Of a stretch of DNA of 64,000 bases, positions 25,000-38,700 are shown in pieces. Location: assembly GCA_947623455.1 (NCBI GenBank), contig OX392543.1, positions 21,140,757-21,204,756 of the forward strand, given 5' to 3'. The position numbers and the translations under genes are program-made. The stretch comes from Mimachlamys varia. Its lineage: Eukaryota; Mollusca; Bivalvia; Pectinida; Pectinidae. The first letter of the stretch is position 1. Every line of letters starts with the position of its first letter. The notes under the pieces were generated by a model. That model ran no database searches, was not told the origin of the DNA, and was given only the letters and a program-made list of their open reading frames with translations.

Positions 25000-25559
25000 T
25001 AATTATATGCTGGCTGCTTTTTTTGCAGATGTGGTTATATTTTCTATACGACTGTTCAAGGTCAAATTTTCCCGAGTCATCGTACATGTAAGAGATGTAT
25101 TACCATGAAGTTATGTAAATGACAGGAAATTTATGATAATTCTTGCAAGACATCACAATTTACATGATACATGACAAAATAATTATTATACACACTATAA
25201 ATCACAGGCCACTATTCTGTTAGCGAAACACTAGGGGTGATGTATACAACATGGATTTTAACACTTCTTCAATAATTCAGCAAAATTTTATCAATGATAA
25301 AAATTGCATTTGTAGATTTTGAAGGAATTTCTGTCACTATTAACTATGAACACATCTTAGGCTACAATATATAAAGGATCTAACACAAATTTTAATAAAA
25401 TGTTGCATTCATTGAATAAGTTTATTATATTAATTTCTTATCAAATAAGTAAACAAATTTAATAAATTCAAAATTACACGAACAGGAGTGTTAAGATTCT
25501 ACTTCTTATATACCGTAGCTTGAGAAAGATTCTTATAACTATTGTATTTTCAATGTCTC
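25000..25559. other. Intergenic, nothing recognised
   Basis: Strongly AT-rich. No feature supported. Confidence 0.5.
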
Positions 25560-25744
25560 TCTTTTCCATATTTTCAATAAAAATGGCCCGTCCCTCAATC
25601 AGGTCATAAATTAAAGCCCTTATTATGACTATTGAGGGGGCATTTTTATCAAAAATTGATCTAAACCCCCCAAAAGTGTCAAAAAACTCTAAACACCCTA
25701 ATTTAAGTCCAAAGCTAACTGTCACAAATTCTCAGGTCCCTGTG
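25560..25744. mobile_element. hAT-like foldback MITE (H family), truncated copy
   Basis: The right arm is intact (GGGGGCATTTTTATC, then CAAATTCTCAGGTCCCTGTG). Of the left arm only the part next to the loop remains (TCAATAAAAATGGCCC). The left terminus CACAGGGACC is missing. Compare the complete copies at 29140 and 37863. Confidence 0.7.
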
Positions 25745-26316
25745 ATACACAGGTGAATGATTGAAGACAATGAAGTGATTATAAACATTGATAATCAACC
25801 CCCAAAAAAATTACATGTCAGCTAGAATTGAAGGGGGTCTAGAGGAAGGCTGTACCAGGCATATCGCCCAGGAAATTATCATTATGGTAATTAATAATGT
25901 ACCTATAATTGTCTAGCTCTTGTTTACCAGACAAAATCTGTCACTAAATGTCATGTATGTACATTACAATTAGTCATAAATGTCAGCTGTCAATTTCTAA
26001 TCAATTTCAAATAAAACCTGTATGCCTTTGTACATATTGTACATTCATGCCTTATATATGTCTCTGATTCAGATAGGTAAACTAGTACTGTTCACTCTTA
26101 CACATAAAGTTGGGGTTTTTTCTCATTTTTCATTTTTTCATTTCATTTGTAAATTAATAAGGAAATTCACCTTGATGAAAGAAGAATCTTGATCGAAATG
26201 TGATCCTCCCTTAAATTTTTAGCTCAAACTTGAACAAAAGCACTACAGCAATTTGTAGGAATTGTTGGTAATATTTCTATTGATGGGCAATATGCATGAA
26301 ACAGAAAAGTAAAAAG
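25745..26316. other. Intergenic, nothing recognised
   Basis: AT-rich with no supported gene, array or element. Confidence 0.5.
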
Positions 26317-26752
26317 TAGATTCAACATAATATCACTCCTGTTAATATCACATTCCTCTTAATATCATCCCAAACACCATTTCCCCTCTGTAAAATCTAT
26401 ATAATCTTCTTTTGTTACAATCATGAATGTAAGGTGAATTCCTCTTAATATCATGTTTTTTTTAAATAATCTCATAAAATATCTTGAAAATGATGTCATT
26501 TCCATTGAGTTCAGATACAACTTGTACAAAATATTGCATAGAAAATAAAACCAAAAACTGATTTTTTAATTGAAATAATGTTATTTATAGATTGAAACAT
26601 CTTCATATGTACATTGAAAAGCTTATACTCTTAGTTTTGGAGATTGGAAATGCACTAGATTTTGTGAAAATACATGCTTCTCTTAATGTTACATTCCTGT
26701 TAATATCATGATTTTGTTGGATAAATGCAAGTTTTAAGAGGAATGCACTGTA
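26317..26752. mobile_element. pogo/Tigger-like MITE (M1), copy d, degraded left end
   Basis: The right end is preserved (AGAGGAATGCACTGTA). The left end is mutated (TAGATTCAACATAATATCAC). The interior aligns with the other copies, including TTTCTCTTAATG-like 'cttctcttaatgttacattcc'. Confidence 0.7.
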
Positions 26753-29700
26753 CTCATTCAATTGATAAATTTGTAATTCTTGTTTCATATACTTTCAAAA
26801 AGTGTATGGTTTACTGTCTTTTCCATAGTCAAATTTCAATAAAGTTCCTATTGAATTTTGTTCATGTTTACTTTGGACATACAAAAGGAAGCAGATTGGT
26901 AACTCATTTTCCCAAACTTTTTTTTTTAAATTAAAATTTTGACAAGTAATAGATCTATATATGAACAGTCATATTTTCAGAATACCTTTGGGACATTAAA
27001 ATTATACAATATAATATACAGATCTGCCAAAACCATAAGTATATATCTTACAGTTTAAACATGATTTCATTTTTGTTTTTTTACTTCAATAGGACTATAT
27101 TTACCTACTAATGAGTCTTTGGTGATGATAAATTATCCTTAAATTTCCTGGATTTCAGTACATCTGTATAACTCATTCACACCTGAAGATTCAGAATGAA
27201 CTATTCCAACCATTGATTAGGAAGAGTCCAAAAGTGTCCTCATGGGTGAATGGGTTATATGTTGACATTGACAACAAAATGTTGAGATTAGTTCAAAAGT
27301 TTCTATTTTAACCCCTTCTTTATATTTGCACATCCTTATCAAAACTTCATATGTTCTATATTTTTTTGCAGGGACTGAATATAAGCACAGTCCCGGAGGG
27401 GATCCCAGATGGACAAGTTTGATTTCGACCGGGTGTGTCTGTCAGCCTCGACCTCTAGTCTACTAAAATAAATGTACAAATAGTACATGTAGGTGCCTAT
27501 ATTGCATGTATTCCAACAACAAAGTAAGAGGTTTACACCCCCCCCCCCCCCCACCCCCTCCCAAACTTAAACTTAGATAGCAATCTAATTCCACGGTTAA
27601 ACCGGACGAGAAACTTATTGGATCGGCGCCGCACGCGCGTTAGCCTATATTATATATATTCGCCAGTGCACCAGGCGAGTTCGTAGAGGGGTCTACGCCA
27701 TGTAATATCTGTATCGAAGGACATTTCACAAAGCAAGAATTAATATCACGAAATTATACAAGAAATAAATCCGCGGGAAAATATCTCCAATAAGATGCAT
27801 TCGACGTACGTATACGGTATCTTTGGAATCAAATCTGCCTACCTTAAATCTCACACAGTTCCGTCGCCATCTTCATCCATATCCGGCGATTGCGTCAGAT
27901 TGTCGATATTGTGTTTTCCCATATATATATTGCCTTTTCATCAACGGACATCGAAATAAGTTTATCTTTTACGCGCGGAAATTTCCCGGCTTTATCTCTG
28001 ACATATTTCATACTCTATTTCTACTTTGTCAAGAAACCAATTTATGTATTTGTCACGTGCACGTGATTTGCACAGGGGCTTGAGAAATATAATCTTAATA
28101 TATTATGCTAGACAAATTAAGGTGTTTAAACCAACTTTTGGTAAAATAAAAGCCACCCAAGTGTACGTATATGACGCTTTCGTTAAAAGTTAATTGTAAA
28201 AGCATGATAAAATAGTAAGTTTTACTCTTTCATACATTATCAAACACATTAAAAAAGTTAACAGCAAAGAGAACTTTAGTTCCTCCACGCCAAACGAACC
28301 AGAAGAAACGGTAAAAAAGCAGCGAAAGTTTCCTCTGCAATGGGCTATATCACGGAATCAGATAGCAATCTTATCTAATTCCATGGTTATATAAGAGAGA
28401 GATATCACAAAAGACAATCTGATTAAAATCATATCTTGATCTCCGCGCCGTTTCGTAAACTTCTCTCTGCTGCGGTAAGATCTGAGAAAATCCAATAAGG
28501 GGTCACGTCCCGATGACCTTTTGCAATAGCCAATCAAATTACTACTTTCAGAATATTGACAGTGGAATTTTGAGGCGACAAAGCATGCATAATCGCATTT
28601 GTCCGTTTAGTCATTTCGTCACCAAAAAGTTTAAGTGGAATAATGTGACGAAATGGCTTGGTGCAAGATGACAGGTCATTGGATACTTATTTTAGTGTTA
28701 AGTTAAAACAAAAGTCATCTGAACGTGACCTCTTATGGGATGTTGTCATGATCAGATCCTTGTAAAACGGAGTGAGAACAAGGATCTGTATTTTAATCAG
28801 ATTGCACGAAAGACGAATTCAGCAGTAGGACCTACACGATGAAATAAAGCAAGGTTGACCCGCTGGATATGATTATAATCAAACACAAAAGCTCGGTTTA
28901 CCCCCTCGATATAACATGAAGCGTAATAGCGAGGTACCGGCTTACCCCTCAATATATAATCAAGTGCAAAGCGACTTTTTTACCCCCACCCCTCTTGATA
29001 TAGCATGAAGCGTACGCGTAATAGCGAGGCTTATCCCCCGTCCCTTAAATTTCCATATATCAATGGCAATATCAAAGATTACCCCCTCGATATATAATCA
29101 AACGCTTAAGTTTACCAGTTTTACCCCCCGCCACCACCCCACAGGGACCTGATAATTTGTTGCAGCTAACTATATATATAAAGCTATATATAGTTTTGGA
29201 CCTAAACTAAGGTGTTTGGAGTATTTTTACACTTTGGGGGGGGGGGGGGGTAGATCAATTTTCGATAAAAATGCCCCCTAAATGGTCACTTGGGTAATTT
29301 TTAACACTTTTGGGGGGTTTAGATCAATTTTCGATAAAATGCCCCCTCAATTGTAAAATTACTCTAAACATCCTAGTTAAGGTCATAATCTAGCTGTAAA
29401 AAATTATCAGGTCCCTGTGCCCCACCCAATCTCTCTCGACATATCATCAGTTGCAAAAAGTCCACCTTCAGAAAACGGTGACAATATAACGTATTTATAG
29501 AGTGGGACCCTCTCGGTTTATCGTCGGGTGCCGAAGTTGATGCAGAACAGTGGCGATATAAAGAAAAACAATGCAGTACATTTCTTACCTCTAAGATATG
29601 TTGTATTAGCTGTTACAGTAATATCTGTACTTGAAAAGTGCACTTACCTGAAATGACAAAAGCAGAAAAAAAGACATTAACACACACATCAAAATGGGAA

Positions 29701-32700
29701 CAAAATCATGTTTGCTTTATAATAACAGTTTCAAAGGGCAAACTAAGGATTTTCTTCCGATTTATCATCCTCGATATCCAGGGATTACGATCACCTACGC
29801 TCTCTACACCCCTGGGATATGCCACGGCAAAACTGAGGGCACGCTCAGGTAAAAAAAAATAACCAATCGCTAAGCTGCATACACGTCCTTTGAAGATTAG
29901 AAAGGAACCGCGACTGACTTCAATGTCTGTCATTTTTTACCGTTAATTGACCACGAGATTCTTTTGATGTACATCAAAGTGTCGAACCAGTCTTCTTGTC
30001 TCATCAACAAGGTGGCGCACACGGAATCTTCAGTTTGGCCATGACGTAATCCAGGGGTGTAGAGAGCGTAGGTGATCGTAACCCCTGGATATCGAGAAGC
30101 TAGAGTGTTTTAGATTAAGGAAAATGGTTTCCATTAAGAAAGATAGCTAGGATTATTTTCACTCGCACCATATTTATGTATACGTACGTAACAGTCAAAT
30201 ATAACGGAGTATGCGCTGATGGTCATAATTTATGCACATATTATATATACAGCATATTACAGATGCAAAATATATCATATCAACCTATTTCAATAATTCC
30301 TTTCAAAATATTTTATTTAATCAATATGATTTAAAGGGATTGAGCAACAGGCAAGTCAATCATTGTTGTAGTTAAATTATTTTATGTACATGTATGTAGT
30401 AGCTTGATTACATTTGTATAAAAATGACGTAACACACACATATGCTGCACATCTTAAATTAAGTAATAGATACAGTATGCCGAAAGAATGAATTGAACTG
30501 CATCATACAGCTGTTTTGTCCTCCTAGGACTCTTCAGTGATGCTAGGGGCCAAAACTTGATTTTGTTAAAAGTACCGTGTTACTTACTGAAAACGTTCCT
30601 TACATTTTGATAAACGTTGGGTTGACATAATAGTTATAAGAAATGCTTTTCGTCCCCGACACAGCCACACGTAGGACAAATGACCGACTCGTTTGCGAAT
30701 TGCATATTCGCAATACATTGGATTGACATGCTAATGGACCCCTAACCGAGAACCCAGCGCCATGTTCAGGCAAAACAATATGTTTACTGAGTAGTATGCT
30801 GCGCCCACGTGTTCGTCTGTTTTATATTGTATATATAAATATATCAGACAGACAAAGGCTTGTACTTAAGTTAAATTCGATGCTGCATGAATGAACAGTA
30901 TTTTCACGTTTGAAACAAACAAAGGCTTGCACTTTTTCGTTTAAGCTTCGATTCACTCTACTTTTAAACTGTACCATACTTGACAGTACAAAAACAATCC
31001 TGTCTATCTGATTTAACCATTTAGCTAGGCAAAGATGCCATGAACAGGGCAATACATTTTAGAGATCATTTGGTGAAAATCTTCCTCAGATTATACTTAA
31101 TTGGTTTAATTTTCACAAGTTAGGCGAATATATTTATTTCAAACTATATACAAATGACAAACACACCGTAGTATTATAAATACACCGCTAGCACCAACAT
31201 CGTCGGAAACTCACGGTATACTTCTCTGACGTTTGCATACCGGTGTGTAAACGTCAGAGAAGTGTACCGTGGGTTTCCGACGATGTACCACCAACTGTTT
31301 TTGTAAACCGAGTTAATAATTGAGACATTCAAGCTTATCTTGGAAATTCTACGTCTTTCCCTACAAGCTAAACATCCTTGATATCCAGTGGTAAGGCTTT
31401 CTTTCGTCCTCAATACCCGTAGAATATGTCATGGTGAAATTTGAGACACAGCGACAACAGTTTGATTGTAGTCACAGGTGAGGAATCGTGACCATGCAGT
31501 GACACCCGACTATCAAACCGTTACGCGACAGCGAGATTCTTATTATGTACTTCAAAGGATCTAGGACGTCTTTTTGTCATACCAATAGGATGGCAAAGAC
31601 TAGACTTTCAGTTTTCAATGTGCCATGAGCGTTTACTACACCACGTACAAGTATTTGTCATGCGTTCTCTGCTTGGGCTGTCCTAGTAATTTTTCTAGGT
31701 CGTATGAAATTGACAGCAAAGGCGTTTTTGTTTGGAAACAAGTGTTTAAATTGATAACCATATTCGAAAAAAAACGCCCCGAGATGAACACCACACGCCA
31801 ATCAAAGCGTCAAAGCGGCGTGACGTTGGCTCATGAGCATGCTCCATCCAGACAATGGTTTTTTCGAGGATATCTTATGTTAACGGAGGAAGATATACTG
31901 GAAAGTTTTGTCTTCGCTAAAGTTTGATCCATGAAAATAGGTGAAGTATGTGAAATGCCTCTAAAGGATATTGCAAAAAAAAGTCAATAATCTAAAGTGG
32001 ATGAAAGAGATAAACATGGCGACTTATATAGAAGTATGAGTGATCGTATGGCGAGTAAAACTCTTCATACTATGTACTTTAGAGACATACATCGTTCGAT
32101 GACTGAACCCAGAGACTGTCAACACTGGCAATCCTTTATTATGATGTTAAAGAATTAAAACCATTGAAAAATTTACTATTCTTTTATCGCCAATTTCAAA
32201 AATCCTTTTGGATTGGCTATTTGAGGTGTGATTTTTATTTTTTTTTTTGGGAGGGGGGGTGGGGGGGGTATACGGTATGGACTAAAACAAATATGTTCAC
32301 TTTGCATCAATCCGCATGGGTTTATCTTTCTCATATCGAATTGAGTATAAAAAAACGCCATACATATACGACTTTAATTTACAAAACTCTTCCCTGTCTC
32401 CTCCATTCATTCAATTTAGATTCGTATCCAATGACGATTTGGCATTACAAAAGTGATGCGTGTTATGAGGCTTAAATTTCGACTGGAAAATATCCTCGCC
32501 GATATGTTGACGTCATACCATTAGTCTAAGACTTCTATTGACGCAGTTACAAGATTGGTGTTCTTTAATGATCTCTTTCAGAAATTGTTCATATCTGGTA
32601 TTTCACAGAGAGAAATGTTAATATCATAGAGGATGACACACGACTTAAGTTTTACTTTCCAGTTTTAATTCATGACATGACGTCAGCCATATAGACCATG

Positions 32701-35700
32701 TTGATTGGACAAGAGGGAGCTCTAAAAGCAATTGAGGCCACAAGCGGAGGTACGGAGCCCACGTGACCATTTTACGACCCCCTCTTAATAAACTGCTTAA
32801 ATTGTAGTCTGAACCTTGTATTACTCCCCAGGAACCAGGCTAGACATGGCATTCTGCTTGTAGAGACCGAACTGTTTCAAAATAGCACTGAAAAGTGCAC
32901 TTTACACAGAGAACTGAAAGGGCAAATATTTCACAAATGTCTTTAATTTTCAGGTTTGCCAAGGCTGTTGAAAACAGGGTGAGAAGCGACGAGAAACTCT
33001 GGAAAGAAGGTGTAAGTTACCAATATAAACGTGAAATCAACATCAAACTTCCGGTACAATCATCATTCTCTCCATCAATCCAGTATAATCATCGCACTTC
33101 CGGTGTAATCATTATAACACAGGTAAACATACGTCCGGTACAATCATCATACTCTCCATCAATCCAGTATAATCATCACACTTCCGGTGTAATCATTATA
33201 ACACAGGTAAACATACGTCCGGTACAATCATCATAGTCTCCATCAATCCAGTATAATCATTGCACTTCCGGTGTAATCATTATAACACAGGTAAACATAC
33301 GTCCGGTAAATTCATCATACTCTTTATCAATCCAGTATAATCATCGCACTTCCGGTGTAATCATTATAACACAGGTAAACATACGTCCGGTACAATCATC
33401 ATACTCTCCATCAATCCAGTATAATCATCGCGCTTCCGGTGTAATCATTATAATACCGGTAAACAAACGTCCGGTAAATTCATCATACTCTCTATCAATC
33501 CAGTATAATCATCGCACTTCCGGTGTAATCATTATAACACAGGTAAGCATACGTCCGGTAAATTCATCATACTCTCCATCAATCCAGTATAATCATCACA
33601 CTTCCGGTGTAATCATTATAACACAGGTAAACATACGTCCGGTACAATCATCATACTCTTTATCAATCCAGTATAATCATCACACTTCCGGTGTAATCAT
33701 TATAATACCGGTAAACAAACGTCCGGTAAATTCATCATACTTTCTATTAATCCAGTATAATCATCTCACTTCCTGTGTAATCATTATAACACAGGTAAAC
33801 AAACGTCCGGTAAATTCATCATACTCTCCATCAATCCAGTATAATCATCGCACTTCCGGTGTAATCATTATAACACAGGTAAACGTACGTCCGGTAAATT
33901 CATCATTCTCTCCATCAATCCAGTATAATCATCTCACTTCCGGTGTAATCATTATAACACAGGTAAACATACGTCCGGTAAATTCATCATACTCTCCATC
34001 AATCCAGTATAATCATCGCACTTCCGGTGTAATCTTTATTACACCGGTAAACATACGTCCGGTAAATTCATCATTCTCTACATCAGTCCAGTATAATCAT
34101 CGCACTTCCGGTGTAATCATTATAACACAGGTAAACATACGTCCGGTACAATCATCATACTCTTTATCAGTCCAGTATAATCATCTCACTTCCGGTGTAA
34201 TCATTATAACACAGGTAAACATACGTCCGGTACAATCATCATACTCTTCATCAATCCAGTATAATCATCGCACTTCCGGTGTAATCATTATAACACAGGT
34301 AAACATACGTCCGGTAAATTCATCATACTCTCCATCAATCCAGTATAATCATCACACTTCCGGTGTAATCATTATAACACAGGTAAACGTACGTCCGATA
34401 AATTCATCATACTCTCCATCAATCCAGTATAATCATCGCACTTCCGGTGTAATCATTATAACACAGGTAAACATACGTCCGATAAATTCATCATTCTCTC
34501 CATCAATCCAGTATAATCATTGCACTTCCGGTGTAATCATTATAACACAGGTAAACATACGTCCGGTAAATTCATCATACTCTCCATCAATCCAGTATAA
34601 TCATCGCACTTCCGGTGTAATTATCATGACACCGATTTAACGTCCGGTACAATATTCGTACATTCTATTAATACAGTATTATCGTCACATCTCCATTAAT
34701 GATATCATACTTCCAGTAATAATTATGCTTTCTCTAAATTCGGTTTAATAATTATACAATGTGTACTTTCAATAACATGTACTTCCGGTATAATCATCAT
34801 ACGCACGTTATAACATACTTCCGGTATAATTATGATGTTTTACCAATCGATCCCTGCTGTAGTTGAGCGTTAGTCATTATTTTGGTATTCTGATTATCTA
34901 TATTCTCTTGTATAAATCATCGCTCTTCCGGTTTAATTATCAAACCGCGCTATTTAATCGCCATTTTTAAAAGTTAAAAGAATCGAAATAATTCTTACAT
35001 AATTAATCTTTCAGGCATTTTCTTGCTACTTCTGATATAGTTATCATACTTCCAAATCAATGGTCACCATTTCAGATACTATATACATGTAGCATCCTTG
35101 CATACCAGGTACCATGACGGTACTTCCGGTATTAATTTTTAGTTATATACTCGTGTATCCAGGTCATTATTGAAAGGAGAGGTTTTACACAAGTTTGTTA
35201 TTGACCTATTACATTTTTAATTGTAAGGACCTCGGCAAGCAATTTGATTGGTTACAGGTAAAGCAAAAACTAACCAATCGATTCACTGTTATCTAGTTTA
35301 CGAACATTTCATCAGAGCGACACCAGACTTACAAGCAAAGCAATTTTACCGTGATGAAGCCGCGTGATCCTTTTGATGCACGTCGCGGATAAAACTAGTC
35401 TTTCTTTTTCATCCACCAGGTGGCGCATACAGAGTTTTCTATTCTATCGTGGCATGTTCCAGGGGTGTACAGAAGGTAAAGAAACAAAGCTCCTGATACG
35501 TCGAGGATGTACACATTTCGCGGTCAGCTATATTAAATTTATTAAAATCGTAGCGTCTTATAGAGAATGAATTTAAGATTATTGTGTATTTTCTCATGAA
35601 AAAGTTTAGTGATACATGTGAATAGAATCTTACACGAGTGTCGATGTAATATGGAATTTAATAAAGTCGTTCAATAAATCCCATATTACACTGACATTCG

Positions 35701-38700
35701 TATACGATCCTCTACGTATAAATAGTGTCTTTATTAACGAGACAGTACAGGTAAAAAGGCTGTACAATTATATCACTACCAGATCCAGTATATGTATATT
35801 CAAACATATTTTATTGATCGAAAACATCTGACAACTATTTATGGCCTCTCTCGACAATGCAACACACAGTCACTAAACATATAACACGTTATGACAAAAA
35901 ATATAAGCTTATATCTACATCTATGTACCATCTGGCTCAGCAAGACGAAATGATGTGGTGAGGGCTGGGGTAAAAGAAGGAATGGTTTGGATTTATTTTG
36001 TTTTACGTCTTATCAACAGCCAGGGTAATTTAAGGGCGGCCTCTTGGTGTGTGCGATGCGTGTGTGTGTGTGTTGTATAGGAAGTGTCGGTATTTTCGTT
36101 TAAGCCACTTTGCGGTAGTGGTACTGATTCCGACTTTATAGTGTTATCACACTGAAATATATTGCCGAAGGCCCACAGCAGAATACCCCACCCAGTCACA
36201 TTATACTGACAGCAGGTGAACCAGTCGTTCCACTCCCATAATGATAAGCGGCAACTAGGGAGTAATAGGTAGGTAGGTTGGTTGGTCGGTTGATTGTTTC
36301 TACGTCTTATCAACAGCCAGGGTATCTGTTATGTCGCGGCCAGGGGCCAGAACTCAAAGCCATCCTCGCTGGGCGAACGCTAAACTCAACGCCAAAAGTG
36401 AGGTGGTGTAAAGGGGTAAAGGGGAAAACTGTGATGAAAGGGAAAAACAAAACAAGGGGAACGTTCCATTTGTTTTTGTTGTCCACTTATTTGTGTAATC
36501 TCCTTCCATATTGTTTGTTTTTTCTTTTTGATATACATCAATGAGGTTTTACTGACGGTGTATGAATTGAAAACCTTTCTCAATTCATTAAAAACGTGTT
36601 ACTGTTAAAGGAGAGTAGCGGAGTTCCGGGGAAACGAGGTTTACATCTTACTAGCCCACGGTATGCAAGGTTCAGAGAAGTGTACCGTGGATTTCCGACG
36701 ATGCAAGATCCGGGGGTGGGGGGGGCGGCGGGGGGGGGGGGGGGGGTAATAGTACCGATACATACATATCCTCTTCATAGTTGCGTGATTTCATTGTGCA
36801 TCTTAAGAGACACGTACCGTGTAGAGAAACAGAATCTTTAAATCGATGCCAATATACCTAGTTATATAATGCATTCATGAATAAATCATTTTTCTAAGTA
36901 CAATCTTCACAACACGAGGTTTCAAATCCCCGAGACAGATGAAAACATTATTTTGGATGTACTTCCGCGCAATTATATGATACAATGTATACATTGTCCA
37001 TGGAAAAATACAATTAAAAACATTGATTCCAATTCTTTCATAGGCTGTTAGTTGTCATCCGAATGAATTCCAATGTAGATTGTAGACTTTATTCTGTAGT
37101 TAAATAAATAAAACCGCTCTCCCCATAGAAATAACTTAATCGGTAGAATGCATTTGTTTTAGTCGGATATAGAAACGTAGAATATATTTCAATAGCTTTT
37201 ACGCTGGTCTCCCGTGTGAATAGCTTGGATATTTATACACCTTGGTGCTACGTACTGTGACGTAATAATTATGCTTCCAGCGCAATTTTAACAATGACCA
37301 ACTGTTATATATGTTTTATGAATAAAGAGCCACTTCTATGTAACAAACAACAGTTAACAATTTCGCATATGTGATTGGTAATGTCAGAATTGCTATTAAT
37401 TTCGAACCGGTTATCGAAAAGGATGTCGTTTACTAGCTTTAACCAAAACCAGACTCTCTTTAAGAATAAAGTCTCTCATTTTCTTTTGTTTAACATAAGT
37501 GTCGCCGACGTTACTTCCTGTCGATGTCTATGCACTCTTCTGCCGCTAGGCAGTCTAGGACAGGGATCCTACATTTTAATGTATTCCTCTCTTTCAATCG
37601 TTTGTACGTCATAAGAGGGTAAGTTTTTTTTTCTCCCGGCACGCGCTGAACCGGAAACAGTTTAATATTACGATATGTTAATGATATTTAGCCCATGGCT
37701 GACTTTATGACGATACAAATGACACTTTTTGAATATTTGGATATATACATTGTATGTATAATACGTTTCTGTTGTATGATAAACTTATGTGTACGGTGGT
37801 ACATAGTTGTACATATTTGTACAGCGTTCATTAAGTCGAGTATTGGACATACAGGGAAGAATCACAGGGACCTGAGAATTTGTTACAGCAAGTTTTGGAC
37901 CTAAAATAGGATGTCGAGAGTAATTTTACACTTAGGGGGGGGGGGGGGGGATGGGGGTGGAGGAGTTAGATCAATTCTCGATAAAAATGCCCCCTCAATG
38001 GTCATAGCCTTTACGATTTATGACCATCGAGGGGGCATTTTTATCGAAAATTGATCTAAGTGATCAAAGTGTAAAATTACTCTAGACATCCTATTTTAGG
38101 TCCAAAACTAGCTGTAACAAATTCTCAGGTCCCTGTGGGAAGAATATGGAATTGTTTTCCTGTCCTTAAATGTACCCCCGTACATGTGAGCATGTAGTTT
38201 TATGTATACTTATATATGTATTATGTAAAACGACTGATGTTACGCTAAATATTTCTGTATAAAACTTAAGACATTTTGACAGATACATGTCTGGTGTGGG
38301 TCATGGTCCGCGTCCGTGGTCCGTCCGTGGTCCGTCTGTAGTCCGTCTATCATCCGTCCTCTGTGTCAGAGCCAGAGTAAACTCGGACTAGCATGCTATA
38401 TATCGTAGTCCTTTCACTAACCTCCCCATATCTCCTAGTTCTTATTTTCCTTGTCAAGTGTATCGGGGTACGTGGACACCCGTTTTCGTGATCGTAATAT
38501 ATGTGTATGCATTGCGAGGGCTAAAAAAAGACTAATTTGCCACATTCATGTGTACTAACTATTATGTACACTCGTATTACGATATATTGAAATACAGAAA
38601 GGATGTAGCCCACTCTATTGTCACAGAAACATGTGGTCCAAATTCTATTAGGTCATCTTACACCGTATGGATTACAAAGATTTATAAATTTTCTGATTCA